Assembly: GCF_004342025.1 (NCBI RefSeq)
Contig: NZ_SLWN01000007.1
Location: forward strand, 463,709 to 527,708
Length of the DNA: 64,000 nucleotides
Source of the DNA: Kribbella steppae
GTDB taxonomy: Bacteria; Actinomycetota; Actinomycetes; Propionibacteriales; Kribbellaceae
Direction: 5' to 3'
The stretch's first letter is position 1, and every line of letters starts with the position of its first letter. Positions 17,209 through 25,287 of the stretch are shown piece by piece. The notes beneath the pieces were generated by a model. It searched no databases and had not been told where the DNA came from. It saw only the letters and a list, made by a program, of their open reading frames with translations. The translations under genes and the position numbers were made by a program.

Positions 17209-17219
17209 GCGCGATGGGG

Positions 17220-17444
17220 TCAGGTCCGGTAGCGGAAGATGATCCGGCCTCGGTCCAGGTCATAGGGGCTTAGCTCCACGAGAACGCGGTCCTCGGGGAG
17301 GATCTTGATGTAGTTCTTCCGGATCTTCCCGCTGATGTGGGCGAGGACCTGGTGGCCATTGGTGAGCTCGACCCGGAAGTTGGCGTTGCGGAGGCACTCG
17401 ATGACGGTGCCCTCGACCTCGATACCGCCTGCTGTTCTGGACAT
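17220..17444 (-). CDS. infA: Translation initiation factor IF-1 (probable second copy)
   Basis: A 74-residue S1/OB-fold protein with the complete IF-1 pattern: IEVEGTVIECLRNANFRVEL, NGHQVLAHISGKIRKNYI, and PEDRVLVELSPYDLDRGRII. IF-1 binds the 30S A site during initiation. The housekeeping infA of actinobacteria lies next to rpmJ and rpsM in a ribosomal protein operon; this one stands alone behind an acetyltransferase, and positions such as ECLRNAN (usually EALPNAM) are diverged, so it is probably a paralogue. The ATG at 17444 is two bases after the stop of the acetyltransferase, so the two are co-transcribed. Whether it replaces IF-1 under stress is unknown. Confidence 0.93.
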   Translation of the reverse strand: MSRTAGGIEVEGTVIECLRNANFRVELTNGHQVLAHISGKIRKNYIKILPEDRVLVELSPYDLDRGRIIFRYRT

Positions 17445-17446
17445 CG

Positions 17447-18241
17447 TCAGACCTTTCCCGGCCGCCTGACCAGTTCCAGACTGCTGCCCGTACGGCGGCC
17501 GCCAAGCCCCTCGAACAGCGCCATCGCAGCCGTGTTCGTCTCGTCGACCTCCGCCGTGGCTGCCTCGAAACCGGAACGGTACAGCTCGCCCAGCACCTGA
17601 CTCAGCAACGCCCGGGCGATGCCCTGCCGTTGCTCGGCGGCCAGCACCGCGACCAACCCGATCCGCGGGCGCCGGGTCATCGTCGCTACCCGGACCAGTC
17701 CGACGTAGCGATCGTCTCGCACCGCGAGAGTGTACTTCGACGGGTCGATCGGCCTCGTCCCGCCTTGCCAGGGCAGCACCTCCGCGGGCATCGTCTGCCA
17801 ACCGACGGTGGACTCGACCTCGGCGCGAATCGTCCGGTCCAACTCACGCAACGGAGCCTCGGCCACTTCATCGGCGGTGGAGATCACCACCCCAGCAGGT
17901 GCAGCCGCCGCAGTGAGACCCGTGGGTACGGCGAACTCCGACTCGCGGCGCCACGTCGCGAAACCCGCGCGTACCCAACTGGCCGTGAGCTCGCGGTCGG
18001 TCTCGTCGACCACCGTGTACCGCGGTGCCGGCTGGTCGGCCAGCATCGCGGCGGCGAGCTGGTCGAAGACAGCGTCGCGCCACGTGTCGATGCTGAGGAA
18101 GGTCCGGCCGTCGAGCCGCCGTGAAGCGTGACCACGGCCGACAACCAGATCGTTCTCGATCGCGTGCCACTGATTGTCCGCGACGCGTGAGATCGTCACC
18201 TCGTGGGCGCCGAGGCCCGCACTGTTAGGCAAAGGGTTCAT
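17447..18241 (-). CDS. GNAT family N-acetyltransferase
   Basis: A 264-residue protein with a C-terminal GNAT domain (about residues 110-255). The acetyl-CoA loop is VLAAEQRQGIARALLSQVL, followed by EVDETNTAAMALFEGLGGRR, the usual end of the fold. The N-terminal half looks like a degenerate second GNAT-like domain (GRGHASRRLDGRTFLSIDTW, then YTVVDETDRELTASWVRAGF), as in tandem acetyltransferases. The substrate is unknown. AAAGGA precedes the ATG. Its stop is two bases from the IF-1 start, which is unusual and may point to a translation- or ribosome-linked substrate. Confidence 0.88.
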   Translation of the reverse strand: MNPLPNSAGLGAHEVTISRVADNQWHAIENDLVVGRGHASRRLDGRTFLSIDTWRDAVFDQLAAAMLADQPAPRYTVVDETDRELTASWVRAGFATWRRESEFAVPTGLTAAAAPAGVVISTADEVAEAPLRELDRTIRAEVESTVGWQTMPAEVLPWQGGTRPIDPSKYTLAVRDDRYVGLVRVATMTRRPRIGLVAVLAAEQRQGIARALLSQVLGELYRSGFEAATAEVDETNTAAMALFEGLGGRRTGSSLELVRRPGKV

Positions 18242-18471
18242 AGGTGTTCCTTTCGGGAGTGCCGACTTCTCGAGGCGCTCCCGGCGACACCTACGTCAAT
18301 CGCCCGCCCGTGACCACGAGAGGGGGAGCACCCACTGCGCTACAGCCTTCATGGGTTCTCACCTCCAAGCGTGACGTCACGGACCTCGGCACCGTACCAG
18401 CCCACCCACCCCGTCAGCCAAGAGTTTTCCAGCCTCTCGAACATATCTTCGACTGTTGCTAATCTGGGCCC

Positions 18472-19044
18472 ATGCTTGGTCGGTTCACGGTGCGGCCTTC
18501 CGACGACGGATCGAACAGATTCGGCGTCCGGGACGGCGCGGTCAACGGGTGGCGAGCGACAGACATCGACAACGAGATGGAGGCCCACCGGACAGCCAGC
18601 GATCTCGACGTCCAGTACGACGCTCACGGCCCGCGACCGGCCGACGCCGTACGCAAGGTGGACCCGGCCCAGCCGGTCCAGCGGGCCCAGTGGCAGAACG
18701 GCGAGCTCGACGGCTGGATCCGCGACGCTTGGGATTCGACGCGCCCTGCGCGGCTGCCAGGTTGGCCGCCACCAACATGGTGGCGGCCAACCCGACAACT
18801 AAAGCGAGCGCGCCGGAGACTAAGGTCACCGCGCCGCCGGTTGATCACCCAAGGTGTCAGTGGCCGAGCCCGACCGCGAAGACGTGGATCGAACTCTCAG
18901 TCGGCAGGGTCAGTGCGACCACGTGCTTGCTGGGGTCAACGGGGATGGTCTGGGCGAAGACTCGATACCCGGCGCCGAAGTTGGCAGGTCCGTTCTGGGT
19001 GTTGCGGTAGCGCGCTGTCGCCACGAGGCTTGCGCCACCGCTGA
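18472..19044 (+). CDS. Hypothetical protein, possibly truncated, with leaderless promoter
   Basis: The ATG at 18472 is exactly six bases after TAATCT (18460-18465), with TCGAAC 17 bp further upstream, the classic layout of a leaderless actinobacterial gene. The first 90 or so codons are protein-like (MLGRFTVRPSDDGSNRFGV, NEMEAHRTASDLDVQ). After about residue 95 the frame crosses a long hairpin and then runs antisense through the end of the secreted-enzyme gene, becoming Arg/Trp-rich and unlikely to be native. The real gene probably ended near 18760 and has lost its own stop. No family was recognised. Confidence 0.35.
   Translation: MLGRFTVRPSDDGSNRFGVRDGAVNGWRATDIDNEMEAHRTASDLDVQYDAHGPRPADAVRKVDPAQPVQRAQWQNGELDGWIRDAWDSTRPARLPGWPPPTWWRPTRQLKRARRRLRSPRRRLITQGVSGRARPRRRGSNSQSAGSVRPRACWGQRGWSGRRLDTRRRSWQVRSGCCGSALSPRGLRHR
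18760..18792. terminator. Long perfect hairpin between converging genes
   Basis: Fifteen-base perfect arms around a three-base ACA loop (arms 18760-18774 and 18778-18792, beginning GGTTGGCCGCC). It lies about 65 bases beyond the stop of the secreted enzyme on the minus strand and near the probable end of the rightward hypothetical gene. It could terminate transcription from both sides. Confidence 0.55.
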
Positions 19045-22000
19045 TCGCGTCGCCGGTGCAGCACCAGTTGGGGAAGGTAACGGAAGCTGCGGTGCTCGTC
19101 CCGTCCGCGTAGTGAACGGTGAATGTCCCGGTGGCTTGTCCGACACCGGAGCCGAGCACGCCCAGCCGGTCCCCTTGGCCGTCCAGCCGGATGGTGGCTG
19201 CACCGCCCGCGGCATTGTCGGCTGACCCGCGAGCAACGTCGGGCCATGTGTAGTTCACGCCCTGGTGCGTGACTGCAGCGCCTGGGGTCAGGCCGACCTC
19301 GGCGAGTGCTTGCTCGGACCAACTGTTGCCGCCTCCGTCGTAGTTGCCGGGGCCTGGGTTGCTGTCGGCGGTGATGCCGACGTTGTTGAACGCGGACTTG
19401 AGCGTGGGCTGGACGGCTGCGACGGTGACCTGGCCTTCAGCCTCGGCAGTTTGGGAGCCACCTGTGCCCTGGTAGCTCGCGCCCGCCGTCAGCGGGTACC
19501 ACCCGCCTTGTGCATCCTGCGCCGGGGTAACCGTCCACTTGGTTGAGACTGAGCCGCCGGCCGGTACGGCATCGAAGGTCGCGGGAGTGGCCGCTTCCAC
19601 CTTCCAGCCAGTGGGTGCGGCCAGCGTCATCTCGACACCGTGAACCGGCTGCGCTCCTCCATTGATGAACTCCGTGACGGCCTCGCCGCCGACGCCGGGC
19701 AGTGTCGTCCCGCCTGCTGTGACGGCCAGCTGAGGGACCGGCTGAGGCGGGCCGGTCCGGACGTTGACCTCGTAGTCCGCCCGCGCGTCGGGCAATCCAC
19801 CAGTCTGGTGGGCGGTGATGGTGAAGCGCGCGATCTTGCTCCGGATCGGCTTCCCGACGATGCCGCCCGTGTCCGGGTTCAAGCGGAGGCCCTCGGGCAA
19901 AGCACCGCCGGTCACCTCGTAGCGGATCGTGGCCGGCGTGTTCGTATCGACCTTTGCCTCGTACAGCGCATGGGTGGTTGCCGGTGGCAACGCCACCGCG
20001 TTCAGCCGGGGTGTCGGTACGACGACCTCTTGTGCCGCGCCGATGGCTGTCCCGGCAGCGTCGAGCTCCTGTAGGGACCACTTTTTGCCCGGCTCGACGA
20101 CGGTGAGGTGCCAGTTGGTGGACCGGTCGCGCAGCCGGGCTCGCTGCGCGTCGGTGAAGGCGCCGAGGTTGCGCGCGGTCTCCCACTGTTTGATCGCGTC
20201 GAGCACCTTCTGGCCGTTGTCTCCGCCGGCGGCGAGGCTGGCCACGGAGGTCTGGAATCCGGCGCCGGCGTTCAGCCCGGCGCCTCGGGCCAGCTTGCTC
20301 TCGACGCTGAGTAGGCTCTCCGAACCTGACAGGCTGATCCAGCCCAGCATGCCGGGCAGGAAGTTGGCCCGGTAGAACTCGTTGTTGATGAAGACCTGGG
20401 CCATGGACGTCGAGGCGACCTCGCCCCAGCTCGCCCGGGTGATCGCGTCCCACGTGTTCGAGGTCATCCGGCTCGTCTCGGTGACGTAGCCGTCCTTCGC
20501 CTGGGTCTTGGCGTAGGTCCCGTTCACCAGCAGGGCTTGCCCATAGGGGCCCCAGCCGGACTCTGAGGCCGACTCGACGCCGTCGTACGAGTTGGACATG
20601 ATGCCGGTGCTGTTCCAGGCCGTGGACAGCCTGGTGCTGATCTCGTCGATGATCGCGTGGCCGCCGATCGCCCCGCCGTACTGGTTGACGACCATCCGAG
20701 CGGCCTGATCGCCGGCAGCGTGGCTCGCTGCGACAGATCTCCACTGGGCTCGCTGTAGCCCGGTCAGTTGCCACTCGGTCCCGACCTGCGCCGCCGCTGC
20801 GTAGGTGACGAACTCGTCACCGATACGCAGGACGCGCCCGGGAAGCCCAGGGGCGAGCAGCGAGGCGGAGTCGAGGTACAGCGTGGTGTCGCCGGCGCCA
20901 AGTGGACGGGTCAGGAACGCTCGGCCGCCCGTGGCGAGCCGGTCGTCGGCCGGCGGCGAGAGGTACTGGTCGTTGGTGCTGATGAAATCCGAGATCGTGT
21001 GGACACCGATCCGTACGCCGTTGGCCTTGGCGAGGTCCACGGCCGCTCGTGCGCCTGCATCGTTGCCGCCCAGGCTGGAGTTGAACTGGTAGTGCCCGGT
21101 GGATTGCCACGGCCCGACTGCGTTGGGCAGCGAGTAGATGTAGTCGATCCCGGCGGCGGTCGCGTAATTGGCTGCCGTCGGGATGTTCGTGGTGCGCAGA
21201 TCGCCGAGCACGAGGAAGGACTGGCTACTTGCTTGGGCGGTCTTCTGCCATTGGCCGTCCTGTGTCGGGTACGGCAGGTTCTCCCCGCGGGCGATGTTCG
21301 ACAGCACGGTCGGGGTCAGCTCCGGCGAGGCACCGAACAGCGCGATCTTCGACCCCGTCACCTGACCACTGTCCCCGGGCAACGGGCCGACCGGGAGTCG
21401 GTAACCGTTGCGGTTCTGCCGTGCCCGCTCCTTGGTGTAGTCGAAGGTGAAGGCACGCAGTACCGAACCCCACGCGGTCTTCCCCGCGGCACTGAACTCC
21501 TCGTGAGGAGCCACCTCGAGCTTTGAGGGGTTGTCGTCGACCTCGCTCTCCCAGCCGAACTGCTGGTACTCCTGCGGCCAGGCACCTTCCGTACGGTCGG
21601 TCAGCGGCCGCAGTCCGATGGCGAACCCACTGTCCCGGACCACGCCGACGGTTTCACCGATGGTCTGCGTGATGGACGTCGCCAGCGGACCCCAGAGCAG
21701 CGTCTGCACGTCCGCACCGTCCGGCCCTTCGACCTTGACCGCCTCGAAGCTGGCGTAGCCGGCCTTGTCTTCGACCCGCACGTCGACCTCGAAGCCGACG
21801 GTGTCGTTGGTGAAGACCAGCAGGTCACGATCTTTGGCCACCTTGGTCGGCCTCACCTGCTCGCCACCGATGACCAGGCTGACCAGCGACGCGGGCTTGC
21901 CCGCCGCCGCGTAGTCTCGTGCGGTCCGCGAGTCGTCGAGCCCGGTGACGGTGCCGGTGCCGTCCAGTTCGATGGTCAGGTACCCGGCTGAGACCTCCAG

Positions 22001-22168
22001 CCCGGCGCTCGCCGCGCGGATGGTCGCCTCCTCAGCGCTGCCGGCCGCGGCGGTCGTCACCGCGCAGAAGCTCATCATCAGTACCCCGGCCGCGACGGCG
22101 GCGCCGACCCGGCGGGCCGGCGGGCTGCGGAACGGATGTCTGAACAATCGGTCGGGGAGTCTCGGCAT
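18857..22168 (-). CDS. Large secreted multidomain protein, putative glycoside hydrolase
   Basis: About 1,103 residues. An Arg-rich N-terminus and hydrophobic segment (VGAAVAAGVLMMSFCAVTTA) form a signal peptide. The N-terminal 650 residues are a catalytic-like region that I cannot assign to a family; GVRIGVHTISDFISTNDQY, GHAIIDEISTRL and GIMSNSYDGVESASESGWG hold conserved-looking acids. Then come a putative-Ig (He_PIG) domain near residue 770 (LPEGLRLNPDTGGIVGKP), a NEW3-type domain near residue 845 (LAAPTGWKVEA), and a C-terminal beta-sandwich (FNNVGITADSNPGPGNYDGG to the end) of the kind found on actinobacterial mannosidases and galactosidases. The ATG at 22168 has AGGAGG and follows the dehydrogenase stop by one base. 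It is the last gene of a sugar operon. Confidence 0.75.
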   Translation of the reverse strand: MPRLPDRLFRHPFRSPPARRVGAAVAAGVLMMSFCAVTTAAAGSAEEATIRAASAGLEVSAGYLTIELDGTGTVTGLDDSRTARDYAAAGKPASLVSLVIGGEQVRPTKVAKDRDLLVFTNDTVGFEVDVRVEDKAGYASFEAVKVEGPDGADVQTLLWGPLATSITQTIGETVGVVRDSGFAIGLRPLTDRTEGAWPQEYQQFGWESEVDDNPSKLEVAPHEEFSAAGKTAWGSVLRAFTFDYTKERARQNRNGYRLPVGPLPGDSGQVTGSKIALFGASPELTPTVLSNIARGENLPYPTQDGQWQKTAQASSQSFLVLGDLRTTNIPTAANYATAAGIDYIYSLPNAVGPWQSTGHYQFNSSLGGNDAGARAAVDLAKANGVRIGVHTISDFISTNDQYLSPPADDRLATGGRAFLTRPLGAGDTTLYLDSASLLAPGLPGRVLRIGDEFVTYAAAAQVGTEWQLTGLQRAQWRSVAASHAAGDQAARMVVNQYGGAIGGHAIIDEISTRLSTAWNSTGIMSNSYDGVESASESGWGPYGQALLVNGTYAKTQAKDGYVTETSRMTSNTWDAITRASWGEVASTSMAQVFINNEFYRANFLPGMLGWISLSGSESLLSVESKLARGAGLNAGAGFQTSVASLAAGGDNGQKVLDAIKQWETARNLGAFTDAQRARLRDRSTNWHLTVVEPGKKWSLQELDAAGTAIGAAQEVVVPTPRLNAVALPPATTHALYEAKVDTNTPATIRYEVTGGALPEGLRLNPDTGGIVGKPIRSKIARFTITAHQTGGLPDARADYEVNVRTGPPQPVPQLAVTAGGTTLPGVGGEAVTEFINGGAQPVHGVEMTLAAPTGWKVEAATPATFDAVPAGGSVSTKWTVTPAQDAQGGWYPLTAGASYQGTGGSQTAEAEGQVTVAAVQPTLKSAFNNVGITADSNPGPGNYDGGGNSWSEQALAEVGLTPGAAVTHQGVNYTWPDVARGSADNAAGGAATIRLDGQGDRLGVLGSGVGQATGTFTVHYADGTSTAASVTFPNWCCTGDAISGGASLVATARYRNTQNGPANFGAGYRVFAQTIPVDPSKHVVALTLPTESSIHVFAVGLGH

Positions 22169-22169
22169 G

Positions 22170-23510
22170 TCATCCTCCTGGTTGGGTTCGGGCCTGGTTG
22201 GCCGGGCTCTGGGTGCGGACCTCGACGACACCGCCCTCGCGGCGGGAGTGTTCGGCGGCGAAGACGAGGCGGTGTCCGTCGAGGGTGTCTTGGAGGTGGG
22301 CGGTGATCCGGTCGGGCCGGCCGGCGGTCAGGGCGTCGATGAAGTCGTCCATCAGGGCTTGGTCGCCGCCCGCGTGTCCTTCGGCGGCCGCAGATCCGTC
22401 CCTGGATGTGTCGATGACGGTCCGTCGCTCGGTGCGGAAGTCGTATATCTCGAGGAAGCGTCCGTCGCCGGTGAGCTGGCCGCGAGTACCGAAGATCTTG
22501 GTGTGGCGGTTCTCCAGTGGGGTGAAGGCCGACAGCGTGAACGACGCGGTGACGCCGCCGTCGTACTCGATGCTGACGACCTGGTGATCGGCGACGTCGT
22601 TGTCGCAGGCGTACACGCAACGCCCGTAAGGCCCGGTCGCGAGCGCCTCGGTCACCGCGTCTTCGGTCAGCACACCGCCGGTTATGACGTTGGCGAAGTA
22701 CTGCTTGGTGCCGCCCTCGCGCAAACCGGTGCGGTAGAGCCGCTCTGCCGAGAAGGGGCAGCTGCTCTCCACGGCACAGTCCAGGCAGCGGTCTGCCGCG
22801 CCAGGGGGACGGTTCTCGGGCCGGAAATGTGTCAGCGACCCGAACGACGCGACCCGCCGCGGCGCACGGGAGATCACGTGGTTCAGCCAGTCGAGGTCGT
22901 GACACGACTTGGTCAGCAGTACGGAGCTGGTCTCGTCCTGGCGGCGCCAGTTGCCCCGGACGAACGAGTGCGCGAAGTGGTAGTAGCCGACCGGTTCGAG
23001 GTGCTCGACACTGATGATCTCGCCGATTGCGTCCCGCGCCAGCTCGGCCTTCAGAGCCCGGGTGTACGTGGTGTGGCGCATCACGTGACAGATCTGTACG
23101 GCGACCCCGGCGAGCTCGGCTGCCTCGCTGATCCGCCGGCAGCCCTCCTCGGTGGTTGCCATCGGCTTCTCCAGCAGAAGGTCGTAACCACGCTCGATGA
23201 AGGCGAGGGCCGCCTCGACGTGTTGTTCGTCGAGCAACGCGACGACGACGGCGTCGGCGATGCGTGGAGCCTCGGCGAGATCGCGCCAGGAGTCGAACAC
23301 CTTCGCCGGATCGATCCGATGCCGTTCCGCGAAGGACCGGCGGGCCCGCTCCCGCGGTTCCGCGACCGCCACAACGGTGCAGCTGTCCGGGCGTCGCGCG
23401 GCCAGGTCGGCGTACGCCGTGCCGCGGGCGCCTGCCCCGGCCACCGCCAACGTCAGCGGACGGCGGAGCGGTGTGCCGTGTCGCGTCGGCTCCGTGTCGA
23501 TGATGGTCAT
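22170..23510 (-). CDS. Gfo/Idh/MocA family oxidoreductase
   Basis: A 446-residue NAD(P)-dependent sugar dehydrogenase. The Rossmann turn is LTLAVAGAGARGTAYADLA near residue 25, the catalytic motif EKPMATTEEGCRR near residue 108, and TKSCHDLDWLNHVI near residue 188 provides the active-site His and Asp. A Cys cluster, CLDCAVESSCPFSAERLY, near residue 240 is typical of a subset of the family and may bind metal. The longest frame extends far upstream into the permease gene and is an artefact; the ATG at 23510 overlaps the permease stop (ATGA). It probably modifies the sugar imported by the adjacent ABC system. Confidence 0.9.
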   Translation of the reverse strand: MTIIDTEPTRHGTPLRRPLTLAVAGAGARGTAYADLAARRPDSCTVVAVAEPRERARRSFAERHRIDPAKVFDSWRDLAEAPRIADAVVVALLDEQHVEAALAFIERGYDLLLEKPMATTEEGCRRISEAAELAGVAVQICHVMRHTTYTRALKAELARDAIGEIISVEHLEPVGYYHFAHSFVRGNWRRQDETSSVLLTKSCHDLDWLNHVISRAPRRVASFGSLTHFRPENRPPGAADRCLDCAVESSCPFSAERLYRTGLREGGTKQYFANVITGGVLTEDAVTEALATGPYGRCVYACDNDVADHQVVSIEYDGGVTASFTLSAFTPLENRHTKIFGTRGQLTGDGRFLEIYDFRTERRTVIDTSRDGSAAAEGHAGGDQALMDDFIDALTAGRPDRITAHLQDTLDGHRLVFAAEHSRREGGVVEVRTQSPANQARTQPGG

Positions 23511-24388
23511 CCCTTCGTTGCCCCTCCCGTCAAACCTTTGACGAAGTGCTTCTGGAACAGCAGGTAGAGAACGATCACCGGCAGCGAGGCCAGAAACATG
23601 AAGGCGAAGACGGCACCGAGATCCGTCTGGTGCTCCCCGATGGCCCGGTAGATGCCGACGGTCACGGTCGTGCCTTCGGCCGGACCGAGGATGATCAGCG
23701 GATTCAGGAAGTCGTTCCAGATCCAGACGCCGAGAAAGATGAACACGCTGGCGCTGGCCGGTCGCAGCAGGGGAAAGACGACCTGCCAGAAAGCTCGCAA
23801 CGGACCCGCGCCGTCCAGCGCGGCCGCCTCCTCCAGCTCGACCGGGATCGCCTTCAGGAATCCCGCGAAGACGAACACCCCGAACGGTAGGTAGTAACCG
23901 ACGTTGGCGATCACGAGACCCGGCACCGAGGTCATCAGGCCGAGCGCGCGGAGTACCTCGGTCACCGGGGCCAGAATCACCGCCTGCGGGACCATCAATC
24001 CGCACAGCAGCAGGACGAGCACAGCCTTCGCCGAACGAGCCTGCGACCTGGCGAGATAGTGACCGAGCATGGCGGACAGGACGACCAGCACCGTCACCGA
24101 CAGCGCGGTCACCTGGATGCTGTTGACGAGTCCGAACCAGAACAGCCGATCCTGCCTGCCCAGCACCTCACGAAGGTTCTCCAGCGTCAGGTGTACAGGC
24201 AGTCCGGCCGGGTCTGTGACGATGTCCGCGCCCGGCTTGAACACGTTGACCAGCACCAGATAGAGCGGCAGGCAGAAGCAGGCGGCCACGAACACCGTCA
24301 GCAGTGGCCGGAGCCACGGGACCGCGAGCAGCCTCGGATCCCCGGTCGTCCGTGAAGCCCGGACCGACGACAGACTTGCCTCTGTCAC
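23507..24388 (-). CDS. Carbohydrate ABC transporter permease (MalG type)
   Basis: A 293-residue inner-membrane permease with six predicted helices and the EAA loop EEAAALDGAGPLRAFWQVVFP near residue 195, which contacts the ATPase. The C-terminus ends with the usual FQKHFVKGLTGGA. The GTG at 24388 overlaps the stop of the first permease as GTGA and follows GGGAGG; the longer frame is antisense-like and out of register with the family. No ATPase gene is in the operon, so a shared MsiK-type ATPase from elsewhere is expected. Confidence 0.92.
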   Translation of the reverse strand: MTEASLSSVRASRTTGDPRLLAVPWLRPLLTVFVAACFCLPLYLVLVNVFKPGADIVTDPAGLPVHLTLENLREVLGRQDRLFWFGLVNSIQVTALSVTVLVVLSAMLGHYLARSQARSAKAVLVLLLCGLMVPQAVILAPVTEVLRALGLMTSVPGLVIANVGYYLPFGVFVFAGFLKAIPVELEEAAALDGAGPLRAFWQVVFPLLRPASASVFIFLGVWIWNDFLNPLIILGPAEGTTVTVGIYRAIGEHQTDLGAVFAFMFLASLPVIVLYLLFQKHFVKGLTGGATKG

Positions 24389-25287
24389 AGCGAGACCTCC
24401 CGGCGCTGGAGCAGGCGCAGGGCGATGGCCGAGACCACAGCGATGACGATCAGCATCACGGTCGCCATTGCCGACGCGTACCCGACCCGGTTGCCGGTGA
24501 AGCCGGTCCGGATGATGTCGAAGGCGATGGTGGCCGTCGTACCGCTGCCGGGACCACCATTGGTGATGACCTGGACGTGGTCGTACACCTTGAAGCCGGT
24601 GATCATCAGCATCACCGTGTTGATGGTCACCGCAGGTGCCAGCAACGGCCAGGTCACGGCCCGGAACTGCCGCAACGGCCCCGCACCGTCGAGCGCCGCG
24701 GCCTCCCGCAGCGATTGCGGCACACCCTGCAGGCCGGCGAGGTAGACCACCGTGCAGAACCCGAGCATCTGCCACGAGATGATCCAGCCCACCGAGTACA
24801 GCGCGAGATCGGGGTCGGAAAGCCAGCCCGGCGGGGAGCCGACGCCAGCCTCGCCCAGAGCGCGGTTCAGCAGCCCGCCGTCATTGAGCAGGGCCTGCCA
24901 GATGACGCTGACCACGACAGAGCTGAGGACGACCGGCGCGAAGAAGACCGTCCGCAGCCACCGGTAGAGCCGTGCGGGACGGTCCAGCAGCAGCGCGACG
25001 GCCAGGCCGAGGACGTTCGGCACGATCGTGACGATCAGCGTAAGGATCGCGGTGTTCCCCAACGTCCGCAGGAAGTCCGGGTCCGTCAGCAGCAACCGAT
25101 AGTTGTCGAAGGCAACCCAAGTGGCCGGTGGCCGAAACGGGTTCCGGTCGGTCAGGCTGTAACCGAGACTCAGCGCGACCGGGACGGCCACCAGCGTGCC
25201 GTACACCAGCAGTCCGGGAGCTGCGAAGACGCCGAACCGCCACCAGCCCAGGCTCCCACTCCGGCCCCGGATCGTCAGGTCGGTCAT
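24385..25287 (-). CDS. Carbohydrate ABC transporter permease (MalF type)
   Basis: A 300-residue permease with six predicted helices. Diagnostic segments are PGLLVYGTLVAVPVALSLGY, the EAA loop REAAALDGAGPLRQFRAVTW near residue 205, and VYDHVQVITNGGPGSGTTA near residue 245. The ATG at 25287 overlaps the binding-protein stop as TGATG. With the second permease it forms the membrane channel of an importer whose ligand is probably an oligosaccharide released by the secreted enzyme of the same operon (inference). Confidence 0.92.
   Translation of the reverse strand: MTDLTIRGRSGSLGWWRFGVFAAPGLLVYGTLVAVPVALSLGYSLTDRNPFRPPATWVAFDNYRLLLTDPDFLRTLGNTAILTLIVTIVPNVLGLAVALLLDRPARLYRWLRTVFFAPVVLSSVVVSVIWQALLNDGGLLNRALGEAGVGSPPGWLSDPDLALYSVGWIISWQMLGFCTVVYLAGLQGVPQSLREAAALDGAGPLRQFRAVTWPLLAPAVTINTVMLMITGFKVYDHVQVITNGGPGSGTTATIAFDIIRTGFTGNRVGYASAMATVMLIVIAVVSAIALRLLQRREVSL

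Noticed and set aside
18542..18829. A minus-strand frame beginning with a hydrophobic segment (LVSGALALVVGLAATMLVAA).
   Set aside because: It looks like a signal peptide, but there is no ribosome site, the segment is encoded by the perfect hairpin, and the rest is Arg/Pro-rich.
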